A stretch of DNA of 64,000 bases from CADCVW01 sp964251385 (GTDB lineage: Bacteria; Pseudomonadota; Alphaproteobacteria; Sphingomonadales; Sphingomonadaceae), in NCBI GenBank assembly GCA_964251385.1, contig CAXUJK010000001.1:682001-746000 (forward strand), read 5' to 3'. Under the pieces are notes generated by a model that saw only the letters and a program-made list of their open reading frames with translations, did not search any database and was not told the DNA's origin. Positions 17,541 to 25,676 of the stretch are shown here, piece by piece. A program made the translations under genes and the position numbers. Numbering within the stretch: the stretch's first letter is position 1; the number at the start of each line of letters is the position of its first letter.

Positions 17541-18769
17541 TCGCGCCTCCGCCCTGCCAATATTGCGGAACGCCGCTGACCGTCACCTGGATCGATCTCG
17601 GCACGCAGCCGCTCGCCAACGATTACGCGGTGAGCGCCGAGGCCGCCAGGGCTGAGAAATACTACCCGTTGCATGCCCGCGCCTGTCCGGAATGCTGGCT
17701 CGTCCAGGTCGACCGCGTCGTTCCGCCCGAGGATATATTCTCGGATTACGCCTACTTCTCGTCATATTCGGACAGCTGGCTTCGGCACTGCAAGGCCTAC
17801 GCCAAGGCCGTCACCGAACGCTTCGAACTCGGGCCGGATAGCCTGGTCATCGAGATTGCGAGCAACGACGGCTACCTGCTCAAGTTCTTCAAGGAAGACG
17901 GGGTGCAGGTGCTCGGCGTCGACCCGGCGGCCAACGTCGCGCAAGTCGCGCGCGCGGCCGGCATCCCGACCGAAGTGGAATTCTTTGGTGCCGCGTTCGC
18001 GCAGACGCTCGTCGATCGCGGTACCCAGGCCGATCATCTCTCCGCCAAGAACGTGCTGGCGCACGTGCCGGACATCGGCGACTTCGTGGCGGGCGTCAAA
18101 ATCCTGCTCAAAGCCCAGGCCGTGTTCTCCGTCGAATTCCCGCATCTGCTGCGCACGATGCGCCAGTTGCAGTTCGATCAGATCTACCACGAACATTTTA
18201 CATATTTGTCGCTCGTCGCGATCGAGCGCATCCTCGGCGATAACGGCCTGCGCGTGTTCGACGTCGAAAAGCTCGAAACGCACGGTGGCTCGCTGCGCGT
18301 GTTCGTGTGCCATGCGGACGCCGACCACGAGACGAGCGAGGCCGTCGGCGACGCCCGCGCGGAAGAGTTGGACGCGGGGCTCGATAGCGCCGAAGGTTAT
18401 GAAGGCTACGACGAGAAGGTCGCGCGCATCCGCACCGACTTTCTCCAATTCATCGACGATGCGAAGGCAGACGGTAAAAGCGTCGCCGGCTACGGCGCGG
18501 CCGCCAAGGGCAACACGTTCCTCAACTATTGCGGCGCGGACGCGGACACGCTGGTTTTCATCGCGGACCGCAGCCCGGCCAAGTCCGGAAAGTTCATGCC
18601 CGGCAGCGCGATCCCGGTCGTGCAGCCGGACGCGATCGAGACCGCCAAGCCCGACTACCTTCTCATCCTGCCGTGGAACCTGCGCGAGGAGATCGGCGCG
18701 CAGATGAGCGGCATCCGCGATTGGGGCGGGCGCTTCGTCGTCGCCATCCCGAACATCCAGGTTTTCTAG
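17537..18769 (+). CDS. SAM-dependent sugar C-methyltransferase (TylC3/NovU type)
   Basis: 410 residues. The N-terminal zinc-type motif CQYC..CPEC (residues about 7-50) is followed by a class I methyltransferase core (LVIEIASNDGYLLKFF as the SAM loop, QIYHEHFTYLSL with the catalytic His/Glu region) and a C-terminal domain with VAGYGAAAKGNTFLNY. This three-part layout is that of NDP-4-keto-deoxysugar C-methyltransferases. Directly behind rfbG it most likely methylates a carbon next to the 4-keto group of the CDP-sugar, giving a branched sugar. Confidence 0.88.
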   Translation: MIAPPPCQYCGTPLTVTWIDLGTQPLANDYAVSAEAARAEKYYPLHARACPECWLVQVDRVVPPEDIFSDYAYFSSYSDSWLRHCKAYAKAVTERFELGPDSLVIEIASNDGYLLKFFKEDGVQVLGVDPAANVAQVARAAGIPTEVEFFGAAFAQTLVDRGTQADHLSAKNVLAHVPDIGDFVAGVKILLKAQAVFSVEFPHLLRTMRQLQFDQIYHEHFTYLSLVAIERILGDNGLRVFDVEKLETHGGSLRVFVCHADADHETSEAVGDARAEELDAGLDSAEGYEGYDEKVARIRTDFLQFIDDAKADGKSVAGYGAAAKGNTFLNYCGADADTLVFIADRSPAKSGKFMPGSAIPVVQPDAIETAKPDYLLILPWNLREEIGAQMSGIRDWGGRFVVAIPNIQVF

Positions 18770-18776
18770 AACGCCG

Positions 18777-19658
18777 ATGCGCGTCGTCCTGACCGGAGCG
18801 ACGGGGTTTGTGGGTGCGTCCGCGACAGCCCGGCTGATCGAGGCCGGGGTCAAGCTTCATACGCTTGGCCGCCGCGACGTGCCGGGCACGACGTTCCACG
18901 CGTGCGATCTGCTGACCGACGACCCCCTGCCGATCTTGGCGGCGATCGCACCAACGCACCTGCTTCATCTGGCGTGGAACGAGGATCGCGAGACGCTTTG
19001 GAACGGCGCGGAGAACCTGGCCTGGGTCGCGGCCACGCTGCACCTCGCGCTCGCGTTCCGGCAGGCGGGCGGCACGCGCGCGGTGTTCGCGGGTTCGTCG
19101 GCCGAGTATGACTGGACGGGTGACGCGGTCCTCGACGAACGCACATCGCCGCTTGCCCCCGCCACCGGGTACGGCCGCGCCAAGCGCGCGCTGTTCGATC
19201 TGCTGACCGGCACCCCGGCGCTCGGCCTGTCCGTCGGCTGGGCGCGCATCTTCTTCGCGTTCGGGCCGGACGACAAACCCGACCGCCTGCTCAGCCAGGT
19301 CATAGACGGCATCGCCGCGGGCCGCCCCGTCTCGTGCACCGCGGGAACGCAGGTCCGGCCATTCATCCATGTCGACGACGTCGCGGGTGCGCTGGTCGCG
19401 CTGCTCCGCTCCCCCGTCCATGGCGCGGTCAACGTCGCGCTGGCCGAGACGATGTCGGTGCGCGATCTCGCACATCGAGCGGGCGCGGCGGCGGGCGACC
19501 CGGGCCTCATCGCGTTCGGCACGCAGCCGCTGCAGCCCGGCGAGCCGCCCGTGCTGCGCGCAGGCGTCGCGCGCTTGAGGGACGAAGTCGGCTTCGTGCC
19601 GCGCCACGACATCGCGTCGGGCGTTGCGGCGACCGTTGCCGAACGCCTGTCACGGTGA
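18777..19658 (+). CDS. NAD-dependent epimerase/dehydratase (CDP-sugar 4-ketoreductase candidate)
   Basis: 293-residue extended SDR: RVVLTGATGFVGAS loop, FAGSSAEYDW (catalytic Ser region), YGRAK (Tyr-x3-Lys), RPFIHVDDVA. It follows the C-methyltransferase by 7 nt and so is the natural final step, reducing the 4-keto group of the methylated CDP-6-deoxyhexose. Comparable rfbF-rfbG-methyltransferase-SDR quartets occur in other polysaccharide loci. Stereochemistry of the product cannot be told. Confidence 0.85.
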   Translation: MRVVLTGATGFVGASATARLIEAGVKLHTLGRRDVPGTTFHACDLLTDDPLPILAAIAPTHLLHLAWNEDRETLWNGAENLAWVAATLHLALAFRQAGGTRAVFAGSSAEYDWTGDAVLDERTSPLAPATGYGRAKRALFDLLTGTPALGLSVGWARIFFAFGPDDKPDRLLSQVIDGIAAGRPVSCTAGTQVRPFIHVDDVAGALVALLRSPVHGAVNVALAETMSVRDLAHRAGAAAGDPGLIAFGTQPLQPGEPPVLRAGVARLRDEVGFVPRHDIASGVAATVAERLSR

Positions 19659-20740
19659 GCACGGGGCTGAACTTCCGCGACGCGATGGCCGATCAGGCGC
19701 ATGCGAAATCGACCGTCCAGGTCGAAGGGAGCGATCGCACGCCGCCATTCGTGACGATCGCGATCACGACGTACAAGCGGCCCGACCTGCTGCGCGAATC
19801 GGTGCGCAGCGCGCTCGATCAGGCGTTCGACCGCCCGGTCGAGATCGCCGTGTTCGACAACGACCCCGCGTCGACGGGCGCGGCGACGCTGCTCGAGCAC
19901 CTGCCCGAGTTCGCGGACCGCAACTTCCGCTACATCGTCAACGCCGAGAATCTGGGCGTGTTCGGAAACTTCAACCAGTGCATCACCCTGGCGCGAGCGC
20001 CGTGGCTGACGATCCTGCAGGACGACGACCTGCTCGATTCCAATTACCTTCAACTCATGTTCGACGAGATCGCGGTGCATCCGACGACGGACGGGATCGT
20101 CTGCCTCAAGCGCTTCTTCGGCGGCAAGGACGAAGGCACCGCTGCCCCGCCCGCCGCGCGGATGAACCGATCGGTGTTGCTGCACTCGCTCAGGACGTCG
20201 GCGGGGCGGCGCGCGCTCGTCAAGCGCCTCGCCGACCGCGCATTCGCCGAAAGCAGCTACCGCGGCCGCACCAGCCGTCGCATCGCCCCGCGAAAATTCT
20301 TCTGGGGCGCAGTCCTCGGCAACGGCAGCGGCTTCCTGTTCCGCGTCGACGCGGCGAAAAAGGTCGGCGGGTTCTACCCCGAGGAATACCCGTCCGCCGA
20401 CATCTGGTTCTTCGCACGTCTCGCCAAGATAGGGCATCTGCGCCAGCATCGCGCGATCGCGGCGAGCATCCGCAAGACCGAAGGCAACATCACGGTCAGC
20501 ACCGTCACCGAGCAACTCGGCGAGGGTCGGCGCCTGTACGCGACGCTGGCGGGTAGCGAGGCCCCGCGATGGTGGTCGCGGACGATCCCGATGATGATCG
20601 CGCGCGACCGGGCGGAGTATGCGCGCGTGTGGAACACGGATATTCCACAGGCCGAGGTCGAGCAGGCGTTGGGCATGCGGTTGCCGCCCGACCGCCCGCG
20701 GCTGCACGCCGCGCTGCGTGTCCTGATGGGCGGGCAGTGA
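19655..20740 (+). CDS. Glycosyltransferase family 2 (tandem copy 1)
   Basis: 361 residues, GTG start in a GTGA overlap. The GT-A domain begins at FVTIAITTYKRPDLL, with VFDNDPAST, NLGVFGNFNQC and ILQDDDLLD (DxD). A C-terminal region (FFWGAVLGNGSGFLFR..GGFYPEEYPSADIWFFA) completes the catalytic fold. The first residues (GLNFRDAM) and the whole length match the following gene closely, showing tandem duplication. It probably adds one sugar of the repeat unit. Confidence 0.9.
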   Translation: MSTGLNFRDAMADQAHAKSTVQVEGSDRTPPFVTIAITTYKRPDLLRESVRSALDQAFDRPVEIAVFDNDPASTGAATLLEHLPEFADRNFRYIVNAENLGVFGNFNQCITLARAPWLTILQDDDLLDSNYLQLMFDEIAVHPTTDGIVCLKRFFGGKDEGTAAPPAARMNRSVLLHSLRTSAGRRALVKRLADRAFAESSYRGRTSRRIAPRKFFWGAVLGNGSGFLFRVDAAKKVGGFYPEEYPSADIWFFARLAKIGHLRQHRAIAASIRKTEGNITVSTVTEQLGEGRRLYATLAGSEAPRWWSRTIPMMIARDRAEYARVWNTDIPQAEVEQALGMRLPPDRPRLHAALRVLMGGQ

Positions 20741-20742
20741 CG

Positions 20743-21828
20743 ATGGAAGACACGCTGAACTTCCGCGACGCGATGTCCGAGTGGGACCACGTGCCCTCCC
20801 GCATCGTCGCCGAGGGACGCGACGAGACCCCGCCCTTCGTCACGATCGCCATCACGACCTACAAGCGGTCCGACCTGCTGATCGAGTCGGTGCAGAGCGC
20901 GCTGGCGCAGCGGTTCGACCGGCCATTCGAACTCATCATCCTCGACAACGATCCCGCCTCGAAGATGTCGGAATGGCTGCTCGAACGCGTCCCCGCGTTG
21001 CGCGAGCGCAGCTTCCGCTACTTCGTCAACGGCGAGAATTTCGGCGTGTTCGGCAACTTCAACCGCTGCATCCAGGTCGCGCGCGGCGCGTGGCTGACGA
21101 TCCTCAACGACGACGACCTGCTCGACGACGACTTCCTGTCCCTCATGTTCGGCGAAATCGACCGCGATGCCAGCGTCGACGGAATCGTCTGCCTCAAGCG
21201 CTATTTCGGGGGTACGTTCGACGCGGCGGGCACGCCGCCGACTCCGGCCTCGCAGAAGATGAGCGGCGCGGTGTTCGCCAGCCTGCTGCGATCGCCGGGC
21301 AAGCTGGCCGCCCGGGTCGCGAACCGCGCCGTCGCCGAACTGAACTACCGCGGAAAACCCAGCCGGCGGATCCCGGCGGGCAAATTCTTTTGGGGTGCGA
21401 TCGTTGGCAACGGCGGCGGTTTCCTGTTCCGCCGGTCCAAGGCGATGGAGGTCGGCGGCTTCTACCCCGAGGAGTATCCGTCCGCCGACTACTGGTTCTT
21501 CGCGCGCTTCGCCAAGCTGGGCCACCTGCGCCAGCATCGCGCGATCAGCGCGGGCATCCGGCTCACCGACGGCAGCATCTCGGTCGATTCGCTGACCGAG
21601 CAGCTCAAGATGGGATACAAGCTGCAGCATCTGCTCGCCGGGAGCGAGGCCCCGCGCTGGCTCCGGAGGCTGCTGCCCATGATGATCTCGCACTACCGGG
21701 TGCAGTTCGAGGCCGAGCGGCTTCAGCCCGTTCCCAAGGCGGACCTGGAGGCGGCGCTCGGCATCCGCCTGCCCCCGCACCGCCCGCGGCTCTACGCACT
21801 GTCGCGACTGTTCCTGGGTGGGCTTTAG
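20743..21828 (+). CDS. Glycosyltransferase family 2 (tandem copy 2)
   Basis: 361 residues from ATG 20743, exactly the length of the upstream paralogue and aligning with it from residue 1 (LNFRDAM at residues 5-11 in both). GTG 20737 in a GTGA overlap is an alternative start. The DxD is ILNDDDLLD; the acceptor-side region FFWGAIVGNGGGFLFR..GGFYPEEYPSADYWFFA is nearly identical to copy 1. Differences concentrate in the middle (after GIVCLKR), where acceptor specificity may lie. The stop overlaps the convergent flippase stop by 4 nt. Confidence 0.9.
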   Translation: MEDTLNFRDAMSEWDHVPSRIVAEGRDETPPFVTIAITTYKRSDLLIESVQSALAQRFDRPFELIILDNDPASKMSEWLLERVPALRERSFRYFVNGENFGVFGNFNRCIQVARGAWLTILNDDDLLDDDFLSLMFGEIDRDASVDGIVCLKRYFGGTFDAAGTPPTPASQKMSGAVFASLLRSPGKLAARVANRAVAELNYRGKPSRRIPAGKFFWGAIVGNGGGFLFRRSKAMEVGGFYPEEYPSADYWFFARFAKLGHLRQHRAISAGIRLTDGSISVDSLTEQLKMGYKLQHLLAGSEAPRWLRRLLPMMISHYRVQFEAERLQPVPKADLEAALGIRLPPHRPRLYALSRLFLGGL

Positions 21829-23267
21829 GAACGACTGCGGACGAGGAGCATGACAGTGTCCAAGCCTTCGCGAAACGCATGGAGGCGGAGGATGAGGCCG
21901 AAGCTTGCGTACAGCACCCCGCCCGCCGCAACGAGGACCGCGAGCATGGGAAGCGGCGGGAGAAGTAGGACCGACTTGAGCGCCAGGACGCCCGCCGACA
22001 TGAACGCGGTTGCCGCGATGACTCCACGCAGGTCGAAGACCTGCTGGACCAACCCATAGCCGATCGACTCCTGCGTCGGGCGCGCGTTGAAGACGTAGGC
22101 GACGATCGCGAAGACGATCGACGCGTAGGCGACGCCCGTGATGCCGAAGAAGCAGCCCGCGCCGAAGATGAAGACGCCGACTGCCTTCTTCTGGATCTCG
22201 AGCCGGAGGAAGCGCTTCGAGTCGCCCTGCGCGAGCAGCAGCTGGAGGTTGAGCACGTGCATGGGCACCAGCGTGCCGCCGATCGCGGTGATCGCGAGCA
22301 GCGGCGCCGACGCCATCCACTTGGGCCCGAACAGGTTGAGGATCACGAGGTCGGACAGGATCCCGAGCCCTGCCATCAGCGGCAGGCTGAGCAGCATCGC
22401 GAGGCTGACCGACCGCTTGAACCCGCGCCGCAGACCCTCGACGTCGTCGGCGCGCGCGGCGAACAAAGGCAGCGCGGTGCGCGCGATGATCTGCGAGATG
22501 ATGCCGGTCGGCAGCCCGGTGGTGTTGCTGGCGCGTTCCAACAAACCCAGATCGCCCGCGCCGTACGCCTTGCCGATGATCAGCGCGAAACCCTTGCCAT
22601 AAAGGATCTCCAGCGTGCTCGACAGCGAGATGCGCGCGCCGAAGCCGAAAAGGTCGCGGATCGACAGGAAGCGGACGCGCCACGCCGGACGCCAGTCGCT
22701 GACCCACCACAAGGCGGCGCTGCCGACGGCCGCGTAGACGAGAAGCTGAACCGCCAGCGCCCACACGCCCCAGCCGGAAATTGCTGCGGCGATGCCTGCG
22801 ACTCCCGATGCCAGCGACGTGACCACGCCTGCCTTGGTCAGCTGGTCGAAACGCAAGGCCCGGGTCAGCAGCGACGATTGCACCGCACCCAGCGCCGACA
22901 ATACGACCTGCGCCGCGATGACGTACATCAGCGGGTCCATCAGCGGGTAGCCGTAGAAGCGCGCGACGGCGGGCGCGATCGCGATCAGGATCAGCGCGAA
23001 CAGGATGCCGGCCAGCACGTTCGCCCAGAAAACCGCGTTCTCCTGCGCGTGGCTCGTCTCCGTGCGCTGGACGAGCGCCATCGACAGCCCGCCCTGGACG
23101 AACACGATCGACAGGCTGCCGAAGAATGCGAGCAGCGACATGAGGCCGAAATCCTCCGGCGTCAGCAGCCGCGCCAGGATGACCGCGACCACGAACTGCA
23201 CGCCCTGGCGCAGGACGATGTCGAGCGCGCTCCACGCGCCCGCGCTGGCGGCCCTGGCGACGGACAT
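21825..23267 (-). CDS. Wzx-type lipid-linked oligosaccharide flippase (MOP superfamily)
   Basis: 480 residues with about 12-14 hydrophobic segments and no soluble domain. It begins AGAWSALDIVLRQGVQFVVAVILARLLTPEDFGL, the opening of TuaB/WzxC-like polysaccharide transporters. It should flip undecaprenyl-linked repeat units to the periplasmic side of the cytoplasmic membrane. The start is the ATG that overlaps the TAA of the aminotransferase gene (TAATG), so the two are coupled. No wzy polymerase or wzz was recognised with certainty in the window; the membrane protein at 2584-3930 is a candidate. Confidence 0.9.
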   Translation of the reverse strand: MSVARAASAGAWSALDIVLRQGVQFVVAVILARLLTPEDFGLMSLLAFFGSLSIVFVQGGLSMALVQRTETSHAQENAVFWANVLAGILFALILIAIAPAVARFYGYPLMDPLMYVIAAQVVLSALGAVQSSLLTRALRFDQLTKAGVVTSLASGVAGIAAAISGWGVWALAVQLLVYAAVGSAALWWVSDWRPAWRVRFLSIRDLFGFGARISLSSTLEILYGKGFALIIGKAYGAGDLGLLERASNTTGLPTGIISQIIARTALPLFAARADDVEGLRRGFKRSVSLAMLLSLPLMAGLGILSDLVILNLFGPKWMASAPLLAITAIGGTLVPMHVLNLQLLLAQGDSKRFLRLEIQKKAVGVFIFGAGCFFGITGVAYASIVFAIVAYVFNARPTQESIGYGLVQQVFDLRGVIAATAFMSAGVLALKSVLLLPPLPMLAVLVAAGGVLYASFGLILRLHAFREGLDTVMLLVRSRS

Positions 23268-24406
23268 TAGGCCGCGGTGCGGATCAGGCCGACGATATAA
23301 TCCTGCTCGTCGGGCGTCAGGCCGGGGTAGATCGGCAGGCACAGGACTTGTTCCGCCGCCTGCGTCGCGATCGGCAGGTTGCCCGCCGCCGCCGACGGCA
23401 CGTCGCGGTACATCGGCAGCGACGACAGCAGCGGGAAGAAGTAGCGTCGCGCCATGACGCCATGCGCCTTCATCCGCTCGAACAACGCGTCGCGCGACAA
23501 CGGGAAGCGGCCGCGCACCATGATCGGGAAATAGGAGAAGTTGGGTTCGACGTCCTTCGGGATATCGAGGCACTGGATACCGGGTGTGCCGTCCAGCAGC
23601 TCACGATAGGTGCGATCCACCGCGGCGCGCGCTTCCAGGACATGCGAAAAATGATCCAGCTGGAGCAGGCCGAGCGCTGCGTTGAACTCGCTCATCTTGG
23701 CGTTGGTGCCGACCGCGGGAATGCTCTCCTCGCTGACGATGCCGAAGTTGCGCGCGCGGTCGACTCCAGCTTTTCCCGCCGCGTCGGACGAGATCACCGC
23801 GCCGCCTTCGAACGTGTTGAACGCCTTGGTCGCATGGAAGCTCAACGTGGAGAAGTCGCCGTGCTGCAACAGGCCCTCGCCGCGGTACCGCACCCCGAAC
23901 GCGTGCGCGGCGTCGTAGATGACCTGCAGGCCGTGGCGGTCGGCGATCGTCTTGATCGCGTCGACGTCGCATGGATTGCCGTAGCAATGCACCGCGACGA
24001 TCGCCGAAGTGCGCGGCGTGATCGCGGCCTCGATCGCTTCCGGGTCGATGTTGAGATCGGACGGGTCCACGTCGACGAACACGGGCTCCAGCTTGCCGAT
24101 CTTGACCGAATGCGTCGTCGCGACGAACGAATAGGGCGTGGTGATCACCTCGCCCTCGATCCCCGCCGCGTCGATCGCGGCGGTCAGCGCGAGCATGCCG
24201 TTGGTGACGAGCGAGATCGCGGGTACGCCGAGATAGTCGCATAACCGCTCCTCAAGCCGCATGTGGAACGGCCCGCCGTTGGTCAGCACGCGGCTGTCCC
24301 AAATCTGTTCGAGCATCGGCACGAGGTCGGCGAGCGGCGGCAGATAGGGCCGCGTCACGTAGATCGGCTCGGCGCCCGGGTTGGTCGGATTGGCGGGGTT
24401 TTTCAT
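23267..24406 (-). CDS. DegT/DnrJ/EryC1 aminotransferase, VioA-like
   Basis: 379-residue PLP-dependent sugar aminotransferase. The Schiff-base lysine is Lys194 in SFHATKAFNTFEGGA, with Asp165 in VIYDAAHAFG contacting the PLP ring, so it is an aminotransferase and not a 3-dehydrase (which has His there). The opening TRPYLPPLADLVPML and the FHATK..NT.EGG block recall enzymes that aminate dTDP-4-keto-6-deoxyglucose. The substrate could be the RmlB product, giving dTDP-4-amino-4,6-dideoxyglucose for the acyltransferase at 10.1-10.7 kb. The exact sugar is inferred. Confidence 0.87.
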   Translation of the reverse strand: MKNPANPTNPGAEPIYVTRPYLPPLADLVPMLEQIWDSRVLTNGGPFHMRLEERLCDYLGVPAISLVTNGMLALTAAIDAAGIEGEVITTPYSFVATTHSVKIGKLEPVFVDVDPSDLNIDPEAIEAAITPRTSAIVAVHCYGNPCDVDAIKTIADRHGLQVIYDAAHAFGVRYRGEGLLQHGDFSTLSFHATKAFNTFEGGAVISSDAAGKAGVDRARNFGIVSEESIPAVGTNAKMSEFNAALGLLQLDHFSHVLEARAAVDRTYRELLDGTPGIQCLDIPKDVEPNFSYFPIMVRGRFPLSRDALFERMKAHGVMARRYFFPLLSSLPMYRDVPSAAAGNLPIATQAAEQVLCLPIYPGLTPDEQDYIVGLIRTAA

Positions 24407-24465
24407 GGCTCTACGCCGCGCGCTAACATGAGGGCCGCACCGCGACCACCCATTGCCACCGGCCC

Positions 24466-25593
24466 TTAGAAGCCGAGCAGCCCGCGCAGCCGCGCGACGA
24501 ACGGCTCCGGCCCGAACTTTTGGCGCACATGCACCGCGCCGGCCATGCCTTTCGCGCGCGCGCCTTCCCGGTCGGACAGCAAGGTGCGCAACGCGCTCGC
24601 GACGCATTGCGTGTCGCCGACATCGCACAAGAACCCCGTCTCGCCGTCGACAACGATCTCCGCGGGTCCGCCTGACCTGAACGCGATCACCGGAACTCCG
24701 AGCTGGCTCGCCTCAAGGCAAGTCAGCGAGAAGGATTCGGACTCGGACAGCACGAGCGCGACGGTCGCGCGCGCCATCACCGACGCCAGGTCGGTCGCGA
24801 AGCCGTTGAACGCGATGCGGTCGCCAAAGCCAATGGCGGCGGCACGCGCGCGCAGGTCCTGCAGATATGCCCGGTTCTTGGCCGTGCCCATGTCACCGCC
24901 GAACAGGCCGAGGCGTGCGTCCGGGAACTCGGTGGCGATCATCGCGAAAGCATCGATCGCATGCGTCTGGCCCTTGCCCGCGATGAAGTTGGCGACGCAG
25001 ACGATCTCCGCGGGTCCCGTCGGCGGCGGCGTGGCGGCCGGATCGGGCAAATCCAGATCAATGCTGTCGTAGATGCGCACCAGCTTGGGGTGCGGCGGCA
25101 CGCGCGAGACGATGAAGTCGGACACCGCGACAACAGCGTTCGAGCCGCGATAGGCTGCGGCCAGCCAAGCGCGTGACAGGACGTCCGGAAAGTTCTTCGG
25201 GTCGATCCGCACCCAGGTCAGCACGCGGCCGCGGAAGCCCAATGCGCGCGCCGCAGCCCCTTGCGCCATGAAGAAGTCGTTGACGATCAGCGCGTCCGCT
25301 TGAACCTTGCGGAGCAGTCGCCGCAGCCGCCAGCCGCCCGCGATCAGCCGAAGCGGATAGAGCGCGACGGCCACCGGCGACTTGCGCAGCTGCGCGACGG
25401 GCATGCGGACGACGCGACCGAACGCGGCCAGTTCATGCGCGTCGACGCGGGCGTCCGGCGACAGCACGAGCGTCGTGTCCGCCCACGGTGCCAGCAACCG
25501 CGCCGTCCGGGCCGCGCACCGCAACCCCCCGGTCAGCGCCACCGCCCCATCGACGATGACGATCGAGCGTTTGGACGACCGGGCTTCGTTCAT
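24466..25593 (-). CDS. Glycosyltransferase family 4
   Basis: 375 residues from ATG 25593, which has GAGG 7 nt upstream; an in-frame ATG 19 codons earlier would reach into the shared promoter region. GT-B fold: the nucleotide-sugar domain holds VCVANFIAGKGQTHAIDAF and the retaining-enzyme segment SESESFSLTCLEASQLGVPVIA..GGPAEIV with the EX7E pattern. It diverges from the AsnB-type gene across 83 nt. Confidence 0.88.
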   Translation of the reverse strand: MNEARSSKRSIVIVDGAVALTGGLRCAARTARLLAPWADTTLVLSPDARVDAHELAAFGRVVRMPVAQLRKSPVAVALYPLRLIAGGWRLRRLLRKVQADALIVNDFFMAQGAAARALGFRGRVLTWVRIDPKNFPDVLSRAWLAAAYRGSNAVVAVSDFIVSRVPPHPKLVRIYDSIDLDLPDPAATPPPTGPAEIVCVANFIAGKGQTHAIDAFAMIATEFPDARLGLFGGDMGTAKNRAYLQDLRARAAAIGFGDRIAFNGFATDLASVMARATVALVLSESESFSLTCLEASQLGVPVIAFRSGGPAEIVVDGETGFLCDVGDTQCVASALRTLLSDREGARAKGMAGAVHVRQKFGPEPFVARLRGLLGF

Positions 25594-25676
25594 GTCCGGC
25601 CTCGATTTGAATTCGCATGCCGCCATGGCAAAGAGGGGGCGAGCGGGCAAGCGGGCGACCCGCGGGAAGGCGTATC

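Noticed and set aside
20374..23235. Long open frame (953 codons) on the minus strand
   Set aside because: It runs antisense to two clear GT2 genes and out of frame with the flippase; its composition (Arg/Ala/Gly-rich, no family motifs) is that of a GC-rich shadow frame.
23267..24406. RfbH-type 3-dehydrase for the CDP branch
   Set aside because: The PLP lysine (Lys194) is present, while 3-dehydrases carry His at that position.
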